Positions 14,350 through 23,782 of a stretch of DNA of 64,000 bases are shown here, piece by piece. The stretch covers positions 1-64,000 of the forward strand of contig NZ_JAKTNU010000013.1 in NCBI RefSeq assembly GCF_022760955.1, read 5' to 3'. Within the stretch, counting starts at the first letter, position 1. Every line of letters starts with the position of its first letter. This stretch comes from Thermus neutrinimicus (GTDB lineage: Bacteria > Deinococcota > Deinococci > Deinococcales > Thermaceae). The notes beneath the pieces were generated by a model that saw only the letters and a list, made by a program, of their open reading frames with translations, did no database searches and was not told the DNA's origin. The translations under genes and the position numbers were made by a program.

Positions 14350-17233
14350 ACACGGGTAGGATAACCCTAAAGAGGCTTCCCCTTCCCTCCTCGCTCTCCA
14401 CCTCAATCCGGCCCCCGTGGGCCTCCACGATGTGTTTGGAGATGAACAGCCCAAGCCCCGTGCCCGAAACGCCCCGGGTCTGGGCATTCCTGGCCCGGGC
14501 GTAGCGCTGGAAAAGGCGCGGGAGCTCCTCCTTGGGGATACCAGGCCCGGTATCCTCCACCTCCAGGACCACCCTGTCCCCCTCCTGCCGGGCGCGAAGC
14601 TGGACCCGCCCGCCCGGTGGGGTGAACTTGAAGGCGTTGGAAAGAAGGTTGCCCATCACCTGGACCACCCGGTCGGGATCCGCCTCCAGAAGGGGAAGCT
14701 CCTCCAAGGCCACCTGGAACTCCACCCCCGAAAGCCGGGCCACCCCCTGGAAGCTTCTGGCCAGGTCCTGGAGAAGAGGCCTCAGGTTCACGGGCCGCTT
14801 GCTCACCTCAAAGCGGCCGGCCTCGAGGCGGCTGGTATCCAGGAGGTTATCCACCATGGTTTTCAGGCGGAAGGCGCTCTCCAGGATGAGGTCCGCCGAC
14901 TCCTGGGCCGAGGGGGAAAGCCCCTCCTCCCGAAGGAGCTCCGCCAGGCCCATGATCACCGCCAAAGGCGTGCGAAGCTCGTGGCTTACGGCCGCGATGA
15001 ACTCCCCTTTGAGCCGCTCCGCCTCCAGCCTGGGCCTGAGGTCGTGCAGGTCCACCACCACCCCCTGCACCCGGGGATCCGCCAGGAGGTTCCGCCCCCA
15101 GGCCTCCACGGGAATCGGGGTACCGTCCGCGTGAAGGACCCGGAACTCCCCGGCACGCACCTCCCCCGGGTGGCGCAAAAGCTCGTGGAGCAAAGCCTCC
15201 GCCACCCCCCGGTCCTCGGGGTGAACGAAGTCCAAGGCCCTCAAGGGAGCCTTCTTGTAGCCCTCGGGATCATAGCCCAGAACGTGGCGCACACTGGCGC
15301 TCACGTAGCGGATAACTCCCTCTCCGTCCAGCACATACACCACGTCCTGGGAGTGCTCCAAAAGGGCACTCAGCCGCTCCTCCTCGGCCTCTATCATCTC
15401 CAAAAATCGGGCCTTTTCCAGCACCAAAGACAACAGGGTCCCCAGCTGAGCCAAGCGGGAAAGAAGCCTCTCGGAAAACCGCCTTTCCCACCGGTAGCCC
15501 AATAGGAGGGCGCCCCGGAACCCCCCCGCCCGAAAGGGGACCACCAGGGCGCTCTTCAGGCCCAGCATCCCCGCAACCCCGCAGTCCTGCGCCCCTAACA
15601 CCTCCGCCCCCAGGGCCCCCCCTTCCGCCAAGGCCTTTTCCAGAAGGTTGGGCCGGGGCAGAGCCCCGGGAAGGGGGCAGGTGCTATGGAGCACCCTTTG
15701 GCTACCCCCTTCCTCCGCCAAAAGCAGTCCCTCGTCCGCGGCGAAAAGGGTCTGCAGGCGCTTGACGATGGCCTCGGTCAGGGGGGCCAGTCCCCGTTGC
15801 CGCAAAGCCTCCTGGGCCAAGTCCACCAAGGCCTGGGTAAAGGCCACCTGCTCCCTCAGGGCCCGCTCCATGCGGGTGCGCTCGGTGATGTCGTGGAGAA
15901 CCAAGACCCGCATCTCCCCCACCCGCTTTCCCCGGACGCTATACGTGGCCCCTCCCAGGCTGAACTCCAACCTTCCCCCTTCCAAGGCCGGCTCTAAGGC
16001 TGCGGGAAGCTCCTCCAGGGACACGCTGGCCCCCAGGGAAAGCGCCTGCCGGGCCTTTCCGTTGGCAAAACCCTGGGAGCCGAAAAGGACCACTACCCCG
16101 TCGGGAAGCTCCTCCAAGACCTGGGACAGTCGCCCCCGTTCGGAAGCCAAAGCCAGGGAGAGCTCCTTCTTCTCCCGATAGAGCTGGGCGTTCCTGAGGG
16201 CCACCCCCGCCACGCCCGTGAGGAGCTCCACGTAGCGCACCTCCTCCTCGCTTACCCCCGGCCCCCCGGGTCCGTGGTCCACCGCCACCGCCCCCAAGGC
16301 CTCCTCCTTGGCCAGAATGGGGACAAAGGCGATGCTGGGGCCCATCTCCTGGGCCACATGCGGGGGCAGGCTCTCCCTCCCCATAACCAGGGTCCTCCGT
16401 TCCCGCACCGCCTTGGCCAAAGGATCGGGGGAAGAGGCCAGGGGCAGGCGGATTTGGCTGATGCCCTCCGTCCAGTACACCTCTTTTCCCCGCACGGTCA
16501 GGAAGCCCTCCAGGTAATCCTTACCCTCCTCCCCCTTCACCAAGGCCACGGTCACCCGGAAGAAACCGAAGCGCTCCGAAAGCGCCTGGGCCAGGGTTTG
16601 AAGCACCGCGGCGGGCTCCAGGGCCTTGACCACTTCCCGGGCCAAGGCGCTTACGTGGGACAGGGCCTCCGCGTGGCGGGAAAGCTGCGCCAGGGCCCGG
16701 TTTCGCTGGGAAAGGAGTTCGCCGTTTTTCAAGGCCAAGGCCGTGAGTTGGGCCAGAAGGGGCAGAAGAGGCCTCAGGGCCTGGGGAACCCCCTCCAGGC
16801 TCAACACCCCCTTGGGCGAGAAGTGGGCGCAGCTGGGGCAGAGCAGGAAGCGGGTTTCCCGGGTAGCCCGGGGGCGGACCGTGCAGCGGACCTCGGGATT
16901 CGCCCAGCAAAAGGAGGCCTCCTCCCCCACCACCGGCAAAAGCCACTCCTCCTCCCGCCGCACCGGGCCCTCGGCGAAAAAGGCCTCCTGCACGGGTCCC
17001 TTTGCGTACAGGGGAAGGGCGATGGCGGAAACCGTGTAGTGGCGGCCCCGCCCCGAGGCCACCTCCCCCACCAGCTCCCGCGTTTCCCGGTGGTAGAGGA
17101 AGAGGGCTGCCCGCTCGACCCCTTCCTCCGTGGTCACCTCGAGGAGGTTCCGAAGTATCTGCACGGGCTCCAAATCCCTCAATAGGGCTCTCTGGAAACG
17201 TCCGAGGATCTCCAACTGGCCCGAGGCTCTCAT
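14327..17233 (-). CDS. Large soluble GAF/PAS sensor histidine kinase
   Basis: This 968-residue kinase has no evident membrane segments. From the sequence I read an N-terminal GAF-like domain (about 20-180) with cysteines C109, C117, C132 and C135, a second GAF (about 200-350), a short PAS-like region (about 370-450), a third GAF (about 460-610) and a PAS domain (about 630-740, SQDVVYVLDGEG). HisKA carries the phospho-acceptor AAVSHELRTPLAV, and the HATPase domain has DTGPGIPKEELPRLF and GTGLGLFISK. A cytosolic redox, metal or small-molecule signal is likely, with the cysteine cluster the obvious candidate site. The response regulator overlaps its 3' end. The ligand is unknown. Confidence 0.88.
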   Translation of the reverse strand: MRASGQLEILGRFQRALLRDLEPVQILRNLLEVTTEEGVERAALFLYHRETRELVGEVASGRGRHYTVSAIALPLYAKGPVQEAFFAEGPVRREEEWLLPVVGEEASFCWANPEVRCTVRPRATRETRFLLCPSCAHFSPKGVLSLEGVPQALRPLLPLLAQLTALALKNGELLSQRNRALAQLSRHAEALSHVSALAREVVKALEPAAVLQTLAQALSERFGFFRVTVALVKGEEGKDYLEGFLTVRGKEVYWTEGISQIRLPLASSPDPLAKAVRERRTLVMGRESLPPHVAQEMGPSIAFVPILAKEEALGAVAVDHGPGGPGVSEEEVRYVELLTGVAGVALRNAQLYREKKELSLALASERGRLSQVLEELPDGVVVLFGSQGFANGKARQALSLGASVSLEELPAALEPALEGGRLEFSLGGATYSVRGKRVGEMRVLVLHDITERTRMERALREQVAFTQALVDLAQEALRQRGLAPLTEAIVKRLQTLFAADEGLLLAEEGGSQRVLHSTCPLPGALPRPNLLEKALAEGGALGAEVLGAQDCGVAGMLGLKSALVVPFRAGGFRGALLLGYRWERRFSERLLSRLAQLGTLLSLVLEKARFLEMIEAEEERLSALLEHSQDVVYVLDGEGVIRYVSASVRHVLGYDPEGYKKAPLRALDFVHPEDRGVAEALLHELLRHPGEVRAGEFRVLHADGTPIPVEAWGRNLLADPRVQGVVVDLHDLRPRLEAERLKGEFIAAVSHELRTPLAVIMGLAELLREEGLSPSAQESADLILESAFRLKTMVDNLLDTSRLEAGRFEVSKRPVNLRPLLQDLARSFQGVARLSGVEFQVALEELPLLEADPDRVVQVMGNLLSNAFKFTPPGGRVQLRARQEGDRVVLEVEDTGPGIPKEELPRLFQRYARARNAQTRGVSGTGLGLFISKHIVEAHGGRIEVESEEGRGSLFRVILPVYGPHPAG

Positions 17234-17345
17234 CTGCCTCCAATGGTAGCATGGGGGCGGGGTTGCAAGGGGGTGGGCAAAATCTTAGACTGGGTCAAAG
17301 AGGGGCCCTTGCCCCCACCCCTGGCAGGCCGCCAAGGAGGAGGTT

Positions 17346-18491
<1,146 letters not shown>

Positions 18492-18501
18492 GAGGTAAGG
18501 G

Positions 18502-19245
18502 ATGAAGTTCGTGGCGGTCATCAGGCAGGTACCCGACGGGGAAAGTAGGCTGAGGATCCAGGGGGACCGGGTGGACCTTTCCGGGGCCACCTTGATCCTG
18601 GACCAGATGGACGAGTACGGGGTGGAGGAGGCCCTTCGCCTGAAGGAAAAGCACGGGGGCGAGGCCATCGTGGTGGGCTTTGGCCCCGAGCGCACCGAGG
18701 AGGCCATCCGCACCGCCTTGGCCATGGGGATGGATAGGGGGATCCACGTGGTCCATGAGGGCTACGCCGATCCCGTGACCGTGGCCGAGGCCCTGGCTCC
18801 CGTCCTGAAGGAGGAATCCCCTACCCTCATCCTCACGGGCGGGCAGCAGGCGGACTGGGACAGCCAGGCCCTGGGGGGGGCTTTGGCGGAAGCCCTGGGC
18901 GTACCGGTGGTCCCCTGGACCACCGCCCTCCAGCTGGAAGGGGAAACCGCCAAGGCCAAGCACGACCTGGACGAGGGGGCAGAGTGGGTGCGGGTACGGC
19001 TTCCCGCGGTCTTCACCACGCAACAAGGCCTGAACGAGCCCCGCTACCCCACCCTGCCTGGCATCATGAAGGCCAAAAAGAAGGAGATCAAAAGGGTGGC
19101 CTTTCAGGGCACAAGCCGGGTGGAAATCCTCCAGGAGAGCATCCAGGAGAAGGCCCGGCTTCAAAAGATTCTGGAGGGCAAGGACCCCGTGGCGGCAGCC
19201 GAGGAGCTGGTGCGACTTCTCCACGATGAGGCCAAGGTGATCTGA
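18502..19245 (+). CDS. etfB: Electron transfer flavoprotein, beta subunit
   Basis: The 247-residue protein begins MKFVAVIRQVPDGESRLRI and shows the ETF-beta fold features, including VDLSGATLILDQMDEYGVEEALRLKE-type spacing and the recognition-loop region near NEPRYPTLPGIMKAKKKE. With EtfA it carries electrons from acyl-CoA dehydrogenases to the quinone pool by way of ETF:quinone oxidoreductase. An AGGAGG site lies ahead of ATG. It sits between the dehydrogenase and etfA, so all three are one operon. Confidence 0.93.
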   Translation: MKFVAVIRQVPDGESRLRIQGDRVDLSGATLILDQMDEYGVEEALRLKEKHGGEAIVVGFGPERTEEAIRTALAMGMDRGIHVVHEGYADPVTVAEALAPVLKEESPTLILTGGQQADWDSQALGGALAEALGVPVVPWTTALQLEGETAKAKHDLDEGAEWVRVRLPAVFTTQQGLNEPRYPTLPGIMKAKKKEIKRVAFQGTSRVEILQESIQEKARLQKILEGKDPVAAAEELVRLLHDEAKVI

Positions 19246-19255
19246 GGAGGCATCC

Positions 19256-20197
19256 ATGATCCTTGTGGTTCTGGACCATGATGGAAGCAAGCTGAGGAAG
19301 GCGAGCCTCGAGGCCCTAACCCGGGCCCGGAAGCTGGCCGAGGCCTTTGGGGATGGGGTGGCCGGGGTGCTTTTGGCCGAGGGCCAAGCCCCCGTGGAGG
19401 AGGCCCGAGCCCACGTGGAAACCCTCTATGTGGCGGAGCTTGGTCCCTACACCGCCGAGAAGTGGGCGGCGGGGATCCTGGAGGCCGCCAAGGCAGGGGC
19501 AAAGGCCATCGTTGCCCCCTCTTCCCGGCAAAGCCGCGCCTACCTGGGCCGGGTGGCCTACGCCTTAAAGGCCGGGCTTCTGGAGGACACCCTGGAGTCG
19601 TGGGCGGAAGGGGGCGAGGTCTACGCCACCCGCTACGCCTACCTGAACCGGGTGACCCAGAAGGTGAAGAGCGCTCCCCCGGTGGTCCTCACGGTGAAGC
19701 CCAACACCACCCCCTTGGCGGAACCCCGGGGCCAGGCGGGCCAGGTGGTGCCCCTCTCCATCCCCCCGGTCCCCACGGTGGAGGTTTTGGAGAGGGTACA
19801 GGAGGAGAAAAAGGGGGTTTCCCTCACCGAGGCGGATGTGGTGGTCACCGGAGGACGGGGCATGGGAAGCGCCGAGGCCTTCAAGCAGGTGGAGGAGCTT
19901 GCCGCCCTCCTGGGCGGGGCTGTGGGGGCCACCCGGGCAGTGGTGGACGCCGGCTGGCGCCCCTATGGCGAACAGGTGGGCCAGACGGGGAAAACCGTGC
20001 AACCCTCCCTCTACATCGCCCTCGGGGTTTCCGGGGCGGTGCAGCACCTGGCGGGGATGAACAAGAGCAAGTACATCGTGGCGGTGAACAAGGACCCCGA
20101 GGCCCCCATCTTCAAGCACGCGGACTACGGCATCGTGGGGGATGTACACCAGGTGCTTCCCGCCTTGATCCAGGCGGTTAAGAAACTGAAGGACTAG
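19256..20197 (+). CDS. etfA: Electron transfer flavoprotein, alpha subunit
   Basis: The 313-residue protein has an N-terminal ETF domain and the C-terminal FAD domain with GGRGMGSAEAFKQVEELAALL, GATRAVVDAGWRPYGEQVGQTG and the signature YIALGVSGAVQHLAGM. It binds FAD and pairs with EtfB encoded 10 nt upstream. A GGAGG site precedes the ATG at 19256. The gene ends 12 nt before a large perfect palindrome that should stop transcription from both sides. Confidence 0.95.
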   Translation: MILVVLDHDGSKLRKASLEALTRARKLAEAFGDGVAGVLLAEGQAPVEEARAHVETLYVAELGPYTAEKWAAGILEAAKAGAKAIVAPSSRQSRAYLGRVAYALKAGLLEDTLESWAEGGEVYATRYAYLNRVTQKVKSAPPVVLTVKPNTTPLAEPRGQAGQVVPLSIPPVPTVEVLERVQEEKKGVSLTEADVVVTGGRGMGSAEAFKQVEELAALLGGAVGATRAVVDAGWRPYGEQVGQTGKTVQPSLYIALGVSGAVQHLAGMNKSKYIVAVNKDPEAPIFKHADYGIVGDVHQVLPALIQAVKKLKD

Positions 20198-20208
20198 CTC
20201 CGGCTTCC

Positions 20209-20248
20209 GGCCGAGGGCGGGCAGGGAGCTCCCTGCCCGCCCTCGGCC
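20209..20248. terminator. Bidirectional terminator, 40-bp perfect palindrome
   Basis: Two 20-bp arms form a perfect palindrome without a spacer, centred on GAGCTC between bases 20228 and 20229. It fills most of the 55-bp gap between convergent etfA and the membrane coiled-coil gene. A transcript from either side would fold into the same very GC-rich hairpin. No U-run follows, which is common for GC-rich thermophiles. Confidence 0.75.
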
Positions 20249-20252
20249 TACC

Positions 20253-20678
20253 TCACTCCCTCTTGGGAGGCGGAGCCCCCTCATCCTCCATGCGGGAAGC
20301 CTCGAGGTTCTCCTGGGAAGGGGTTTGCGGTTCCTGGACCTTCTCCCTCTCGCGTTGGCCACGGAGGAGCTGGAGGAGGAAGAAAAGGAGCACCGCCGCC
20401 ACCACCACCCCCACCGCATAGGGCCAGGCGGGGGCGCTTGGGGCCTCGGGCACCTCGGGGAGGGAAAGGGGCGGGGCTGGGGCCTTGAAAACCTCCTCCT
20501 CCAGCCTGCCCACCCGGTCGCCCAAGGCCTTTAGGGCTTGCTCCTGAGCCTCCACCCGAGCCTCCAGGGCGGCCACCTGGCCCTCGAGGGCCCGGAGGCG
20601 GGCATAGCCCTGGTAGCCAGCCCAGACCACAAGAAGAGCCACCACCAGCAACAGGATCAGGCCTAACCAGCGCTTCAT
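20253..20678 (-). CDS. Membrane-anchored coiled-coil protein, unknown function
   Basis: I do not recognise a family. The 141-residue protein has an N-terminal membrane segment (about 2-22, LGLILLLVVALLVVW), a heptad-rich helix (about 25-62, LEGQVAALEARVEAQEQALKAL), a Pro/Ala linker, a second membrane segment (about 85-106) and a charged tail rich in Glu, Gln and Pro. ATG 20678 is used because GGAGGAGGTGAG lies just ahead of it. It diverges from the carboxylase gene. The shape suggests an envelope or cell-division accessory protein, but nothing fixes the role. Confidence 0.7.
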   Translation of the reverse strand: MKRWLGLILLLVVALLVVWAGYQGYARLRALEGQVAALEARVEAQEQALKALGDRVGRLEEEVFKAPAPPLSLPEVPEAPSAPAWPYAVGVVVAAVLLFFLLQLLRGQREREKVQEPQTPSQENLEASRMEDEGAPPPKRE

Positions 20679-20710
20679 CCCTCTCACCTCCTCCGCCGGG
20701 CCCCTTAAGC

Positions 20711-20740
20711 GTGAAAGCAAACCCGGCTTCTTAGTATATC
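20711..20740 (+). promoter_or_regulatory. Possible promoter for the carboxylase gene
   Basis: GTGAAA (20711-20716) and TATATC (20735-20740) are separated by 18 bases and precede ATG 20752 by 11 bases. The -35 is weak. The expected transcript start lies within a few bases of the ATG, so the message would be nearly leaderless. Confidence 0.35.
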
Positions 20741-20751
20741 ATGCGGCCAGT

Positions 20752-22317
20752 ATGGCCGATAACGCCAAGCTTATCCTGGATGAGCTACTGGCAGAGCTGG
20801 AGGAAAGGCGGAAAAGGATCCTCCTCGGCGGGGGAGAGGAACGCATCCGCAAACAGCACCAGCAGGGGAAGCTCACCGCCCGGGAGCGAATAGAATACCT
20901 TCTGGACCCGGGAAGCTTCGTGGAACTCATGCCCTTCGCCGAGCACCTGGAAACTGGCCTCATGGAAGGGCTTGAGGCCCCAGCGGACGGGGTGGTGACC
21001 GGGTACGGCACCATCGGGGGCCGGTTGGTCTTCGTCTTCAGCCAGGACTTCACCGTGCTGGGGGGCTCCTTGGGCAAGATGCACGGGCGCAAGATTGCCA
21101 GCCTCATGGATCTGGCGGCCAAGGTGGGGGCTCCCATCATCGGCCTCAACGACTCCGCCGGCGCCCGCATCCAGGAGGGGGTGGATAGCCTCTCCGGGTA
21201 CGGGGAAGTTTTCTACCGTAACGCCATCTACTCCGGGGTGGTGCCCCAGATCTCCGCCATCCTGGGGCCCTGCGCCGGGGGAGCGGTCTATAGCCCCGCC
21301 ATGACCGACTTCATCCTCATGAGCCGGGGAACCAGCTACATGTTCATCACCGGCCCCGAGGTGATCAAGAGCGTGACCCGGGAGGAGGTGACCTTTGAGG
21401 AGCTGGGGGGGGCAGACGTGCACATGGAGAAAAGCGGGGTGGCCCACCTCGAGGGCCAAAACGACCTAGAGGTCCTGGACCTCATCAAGAAGCTTCTCAC
21501 CTACCTGCCCCAAAACAGCCGGGAAAAGCCCCCGGTGGTGGAACCCAAGGACGATCCCCTTCGCCCCACCCCGGAGATCCTGGAGATCGTCCACCCCGAC
21601 GCCAAAAGGCCCTACAACATGCACCAGGTGATCAGGACCCTCCTGGACGATGGGGAGTTCCTGGAAATCCAGCCCGGCTTCGCCCGGAACATCATCGTGG
21701 GCTTAGGCCGGCTCGGCGGCTACCCTGTGGGGGTGGTGGCCAACAATCCCCGCTTCATGGCCGGGGCCTTGGACATCAATGCCTCCGACAAGGCCGCCCG
21801 CTTCATCCGCACCATGGATGCCTTCAACATCCCCATCCTCACCCTGGTGGATGTCACCGGGTTCCTGCCCGGGGTGGCCCAGGAGCACGGGGGCATCATC
21901 CGCCACGGGGCCAAGATGCTCTTCGCCTACGCGGAGGCCACGGTCCCCAAGATCACCCTCATCGCCCGCAAGGCCTATGGGGGAGCCTACCTGGCCATGA
22001 ACTCCAAGGACATGGGGGCGGATGTGGTCCTGGCCTGGCCCACGGCGGCAGTGGCGGTGATGGGGGCCGAGGGAGCGGCCAACATCATCTACCGCAAGGA
22101 GATCCAATCCTCCCCCAACCCCGAGGAAACCCGCCGCCGCAAGATCGAGGAGTACCGCCGGGCCTTTGACAACCCCTGGGTGGCCGCGGGGAGGGGCTAC
22201 ATCGACGATGTCATAGACCCCGCCCACACCCGGCGTATCCTCTACCATCACCTGAGGATGCTCTGGGACAAGCAGGAGGAGCGCCCCTTCAAGAAACACG
22301 ACAACATTCCGCTTTAA
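20752..22317 (+). CDS. pccB: Acyl-CoA carboxylase, carboxyltransferase beta subunit
   Basis: The 521-residue protein matches propionyl-/methylcrotonyl-type carboxyltransferase beta chains: GKLTARERIEYLLDPGSF near the N terminus, then VGAPIIGLNDSAGARIQEGV, GPCAGGAVYSPAMTDF, VDVTGFLPGVAQEHGGIIRHGAK and the C-terminal RRILYHHLRML. It transfers a carboxyl group from carboxybiotin to an acyl-CoA. The biotin-bearing alpha subunit is not adjacent. A propionyl-CoA role fits odd-chain or branched-chain acid oxidation by the nearby dehydrogenases. Acetyl-CoA, or a decarboxylase role, cannot be excluded. Confidence 0.88.
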   Translation: MADNAKLILDELLAELEERRKRILLGGGEERIRKQHQQGKLTARERIEYLLDPGSFVELMPFAEHLETGLMEGLEAPADGVVTGYGTIGGRLVFVFSQDFTVLGGSLGKMHGRKIASLMDLAAKVGAPIIGLNDSAGARIQEGVDSLSGYGEVFYRNAIYSGVVPQISAILGPCAGGAVYSPAMTDFILMSRGTSYMFITGPEVIKSVTREEVTFEELGGADVHMEKSGVAHLEGQNDLEVLDLIKKLLTYLPQNSREKPPVVEPKDDPLRPTPEILEIVHPDAKRPYNMHQVIRTLLDDGEFLEIQPGFARNIIVGLGRLGGYPVGVVANNPRFMAGALDINASDKAARFIRTMDAFNIPILTLVDVTGFLPGVAQEHGGIIRHGAKMLFAYAEATVPKITLIARKAYGGAYLAMNSKDMGADVVLAWPTAAVAVMGAEGAANIIYRKEIQSSPNPEETRRRKIEEYRRAFDNPWVAAGRGYIDDVIDPAHTRRILYHHLRMLWDKQEERPFKKHDNIPL

Positions 22318-22344
22318 AGAGTTGGGATAAAATGAGCCTAGACC

Positions 22345-23055
22345 ATGATCCGGGTCTGGCTCAACCTCGCCTTGGCCAGCCAGCAGGAGGCCCTGGCCGA
22401 GGCCCTAAAGGCCCGGGGGTTCCAGGTGGCGGAGCACCCCTTCAACGCCCAAGTAGGCCTGTTGGAAGCCAGGTGGGAACTCCCCCCTCCCCCACCGGTC
22501 CCGGCGGTGGTGCTCCTGCAAAACCGTGAGCAGGCTACACAGGCCCTCCGGCTTGGGTACAAGGGGTACCTCTACCCGGAACAGGGCCTCGAGGTCCTGG
22601 CCCAAGCCCTGCGGAAGGTGGCCGAGGGGGAGATCTGGGCGGAAAGGCGGGTGGTGGCCCAGGTGGTGGGCGAACCCATCCCCCAACTCTCCCCCCGGGA
22701 AAAGGAGGTGGCGGCCCTGGCCGCCTTGGGCCTCAGCAACAAGGAGATCGCCCAGGAACTGGGCATCTCCGAGCGAACGGTCAAGGCGCACCTCTCCGCC
22801 GTGTTCCAGAAGGCAGGGGTCAAGCGGCGGAGCCAGCTGGCCCACCAGTACATCGCCGCCAAGCTGAACGTGCTGAAGGGGGCTTATGCTCCGCCGGAGG
22901 TCCTGGACGCCATCACCTGGGCGGAGAACTTCTTCCACACCTACGGACCCGCCTCCAACCTCAGCAAGAGCCTCGTCAACCAGGCCCGCTACTACGCCGG
23001 CATCCTCGGCCAGTACAACGAGGGTAAGATCGGCCCTGGACACTGTAGCGAGTAG
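22345..23055 (+). CDS. LuxR-type regulator with degenerate receiver and C-terminal extension
   Basis: The 236-residue protein has a receiver-like fold (about 1-105) without the acidic pocket or an evident phospho-acceptor Asp. A LuxR/NarL helix-turn-helix spans 115-172 (LSPREKEVAALAALGLSNKEI, then ERTVKAHLSAVFQKAGVKRR). An unusual tail follows (about 180-236), rich in Asn, Tyr and Ser. The HTH should bind DNA, but control by phosphorylation is unlikely. The gene is 27 bp behind the carboxylase gene on the same strand and ends in a strong palindrome. The target genes and the meaning of the tail are unknown. Confidence 0.8.
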   Translation: MIRVWLNLALASQQEALAEALKARGFQVAEHPFNAQVGLLEARWELPPPPPVPAVVLLQNREQATQALRLGYKGYLYPEQGLEVLAQALRKVAEGEIWAERRVVAQVVGEPIPQLSPREKEVAALAALGLSNKEIAQELGISERTVKAHLSAVFQKAGVKRRSQLAHQYIAAKLNVLKGAYAPPEVLDAITWAENFFHTYGPASNLSKSLVNQARYYAGILGQYNEGKIGPGHCSE

Positions 23056-23070
23056 GCCTGAGACCCTCCC

Positions 23071-23098
23071 ATAACCCCCGCCCTAGGGCGGGGGTTAT
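23071..23098. terminator. Terminator, 28-bp perfect palindrome
   Basis: Arms ATAACCCCCGCCCT and AGGGCGGGGGTTAT form a perfect 14-bp stem with no spacer. It follows the LuxR-type gene by 15 nt. A TATGCT hexamer (23096-23101) for the next gene overlaps its right end, so stop and restart signals share bases. Confidence 0.75.
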
Positions 23099-23110
23099 GC
23101 TTGTAAGCCG

Positions 23111-23782
23111 ATGGAGACCTCCCCATGGGATGCCTTCCAACGGGAACTCACCGCCTGCACCCTCTGCCCAAGGCTGGTGGCCCACCGGGAGGAGGTGGGG
23201 CAAAGGAAGCGCCGGGCCTATAGGGACTGGACCTACTGGGCCAGGCCGGTGCCCGGCTTCGGTGACCCCCACGCCCGGTTGGTTCTCCTCGGCCTGGCCC
23301 CCGGGGCCCACGGCTCCAACCGCACGGGCCGGCCCTTTACGGGGGATGCCTCCGGGGCCTTCCTCTACCCCCTCCTCTACCAGGCGGGCCTCTCCAGCAA
23401 GCCCCAAAGCGAACCCCATGACGATCTTCGGCTTTTTGGCACCTACCTCACCGCCGCGGTGCGCTGTGCCCCCCCGGAAAACAAGCCCACCCGGGAGGAG
23501 CTTTTGGCCTGTAGCGCCTGGACCCGGTTGGAACTCGGGCTCCTTCGGGAAGCCAGGGTCTACTTGGCCTTGGGGCGGATTGCCCTCGAGGCCCTCCTGG
23601 AGCACTTCGGCATGAAGAAGTCCGCCCATCCCTTCTTCCACGGGGCCCACTACCCCCTGCCGGATGGCCGTCACCTCTTGGCCAGCTACCACGTTTCCCG
23701 GCAGAACACCCAGACGGGCAGGCTCTCCCGGGAGATGTTCCTGGAAATCCTATTAAGGGCTAAAGGCCTCGCCGGGCTTTGA
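23111..23782 (+). CDS. Family 5 uracil-DNA glycosylase (UDGb)
   Basis: The 223-residue iron-sulfur enzyme removes uracil, and in this family also other deaminated bases, from DNA. The 4Fe-4S cysteines are C16, C19, C119 and C134. The catalytic motif is GLAPGAHGSNRTGRPFTGD, lacking a polar Asp in the first position as in family 5, and the second motif is HVSRQNTQTG. It matches the well-studied Thermus UDGb. The 3' end overlaps the convergent polX gene by 23 nt, and a HARE-HTH gene lies beyond, so this is a repair group. The only upstream start signal is a TATGCT nine bases ahead of the ATG. Confidence 0.92.
   Translation: METSPWDAFQRELTACTLCPRLVAHREEVGQRKRRAYRDWTYWARPVPGFGDPHARLVLLGLAPGAHGSNRTGRPFTGDASGAFLYPLLYQAGLSSKPQSEPHDDLRLFGTYLTAAVRCAPPENKPTREELLACSAWTRLELGLLREARVYLALGRIALEALLEHFGMKKSAHPFFHGAHYPLPDGRHLLASYHVSRQNTQTGRLSREMFLEILLRAKGLAGL

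Noticed and set aside
17264-17330. A possible hairpin between GGGGGTGGGCAA and TTGCCCCCACCCC in the gap ahead of the acyl-CoA dehydrogenase
   Set aside because: The arms do not align base for base and are mostly G and C, as expected by chance.
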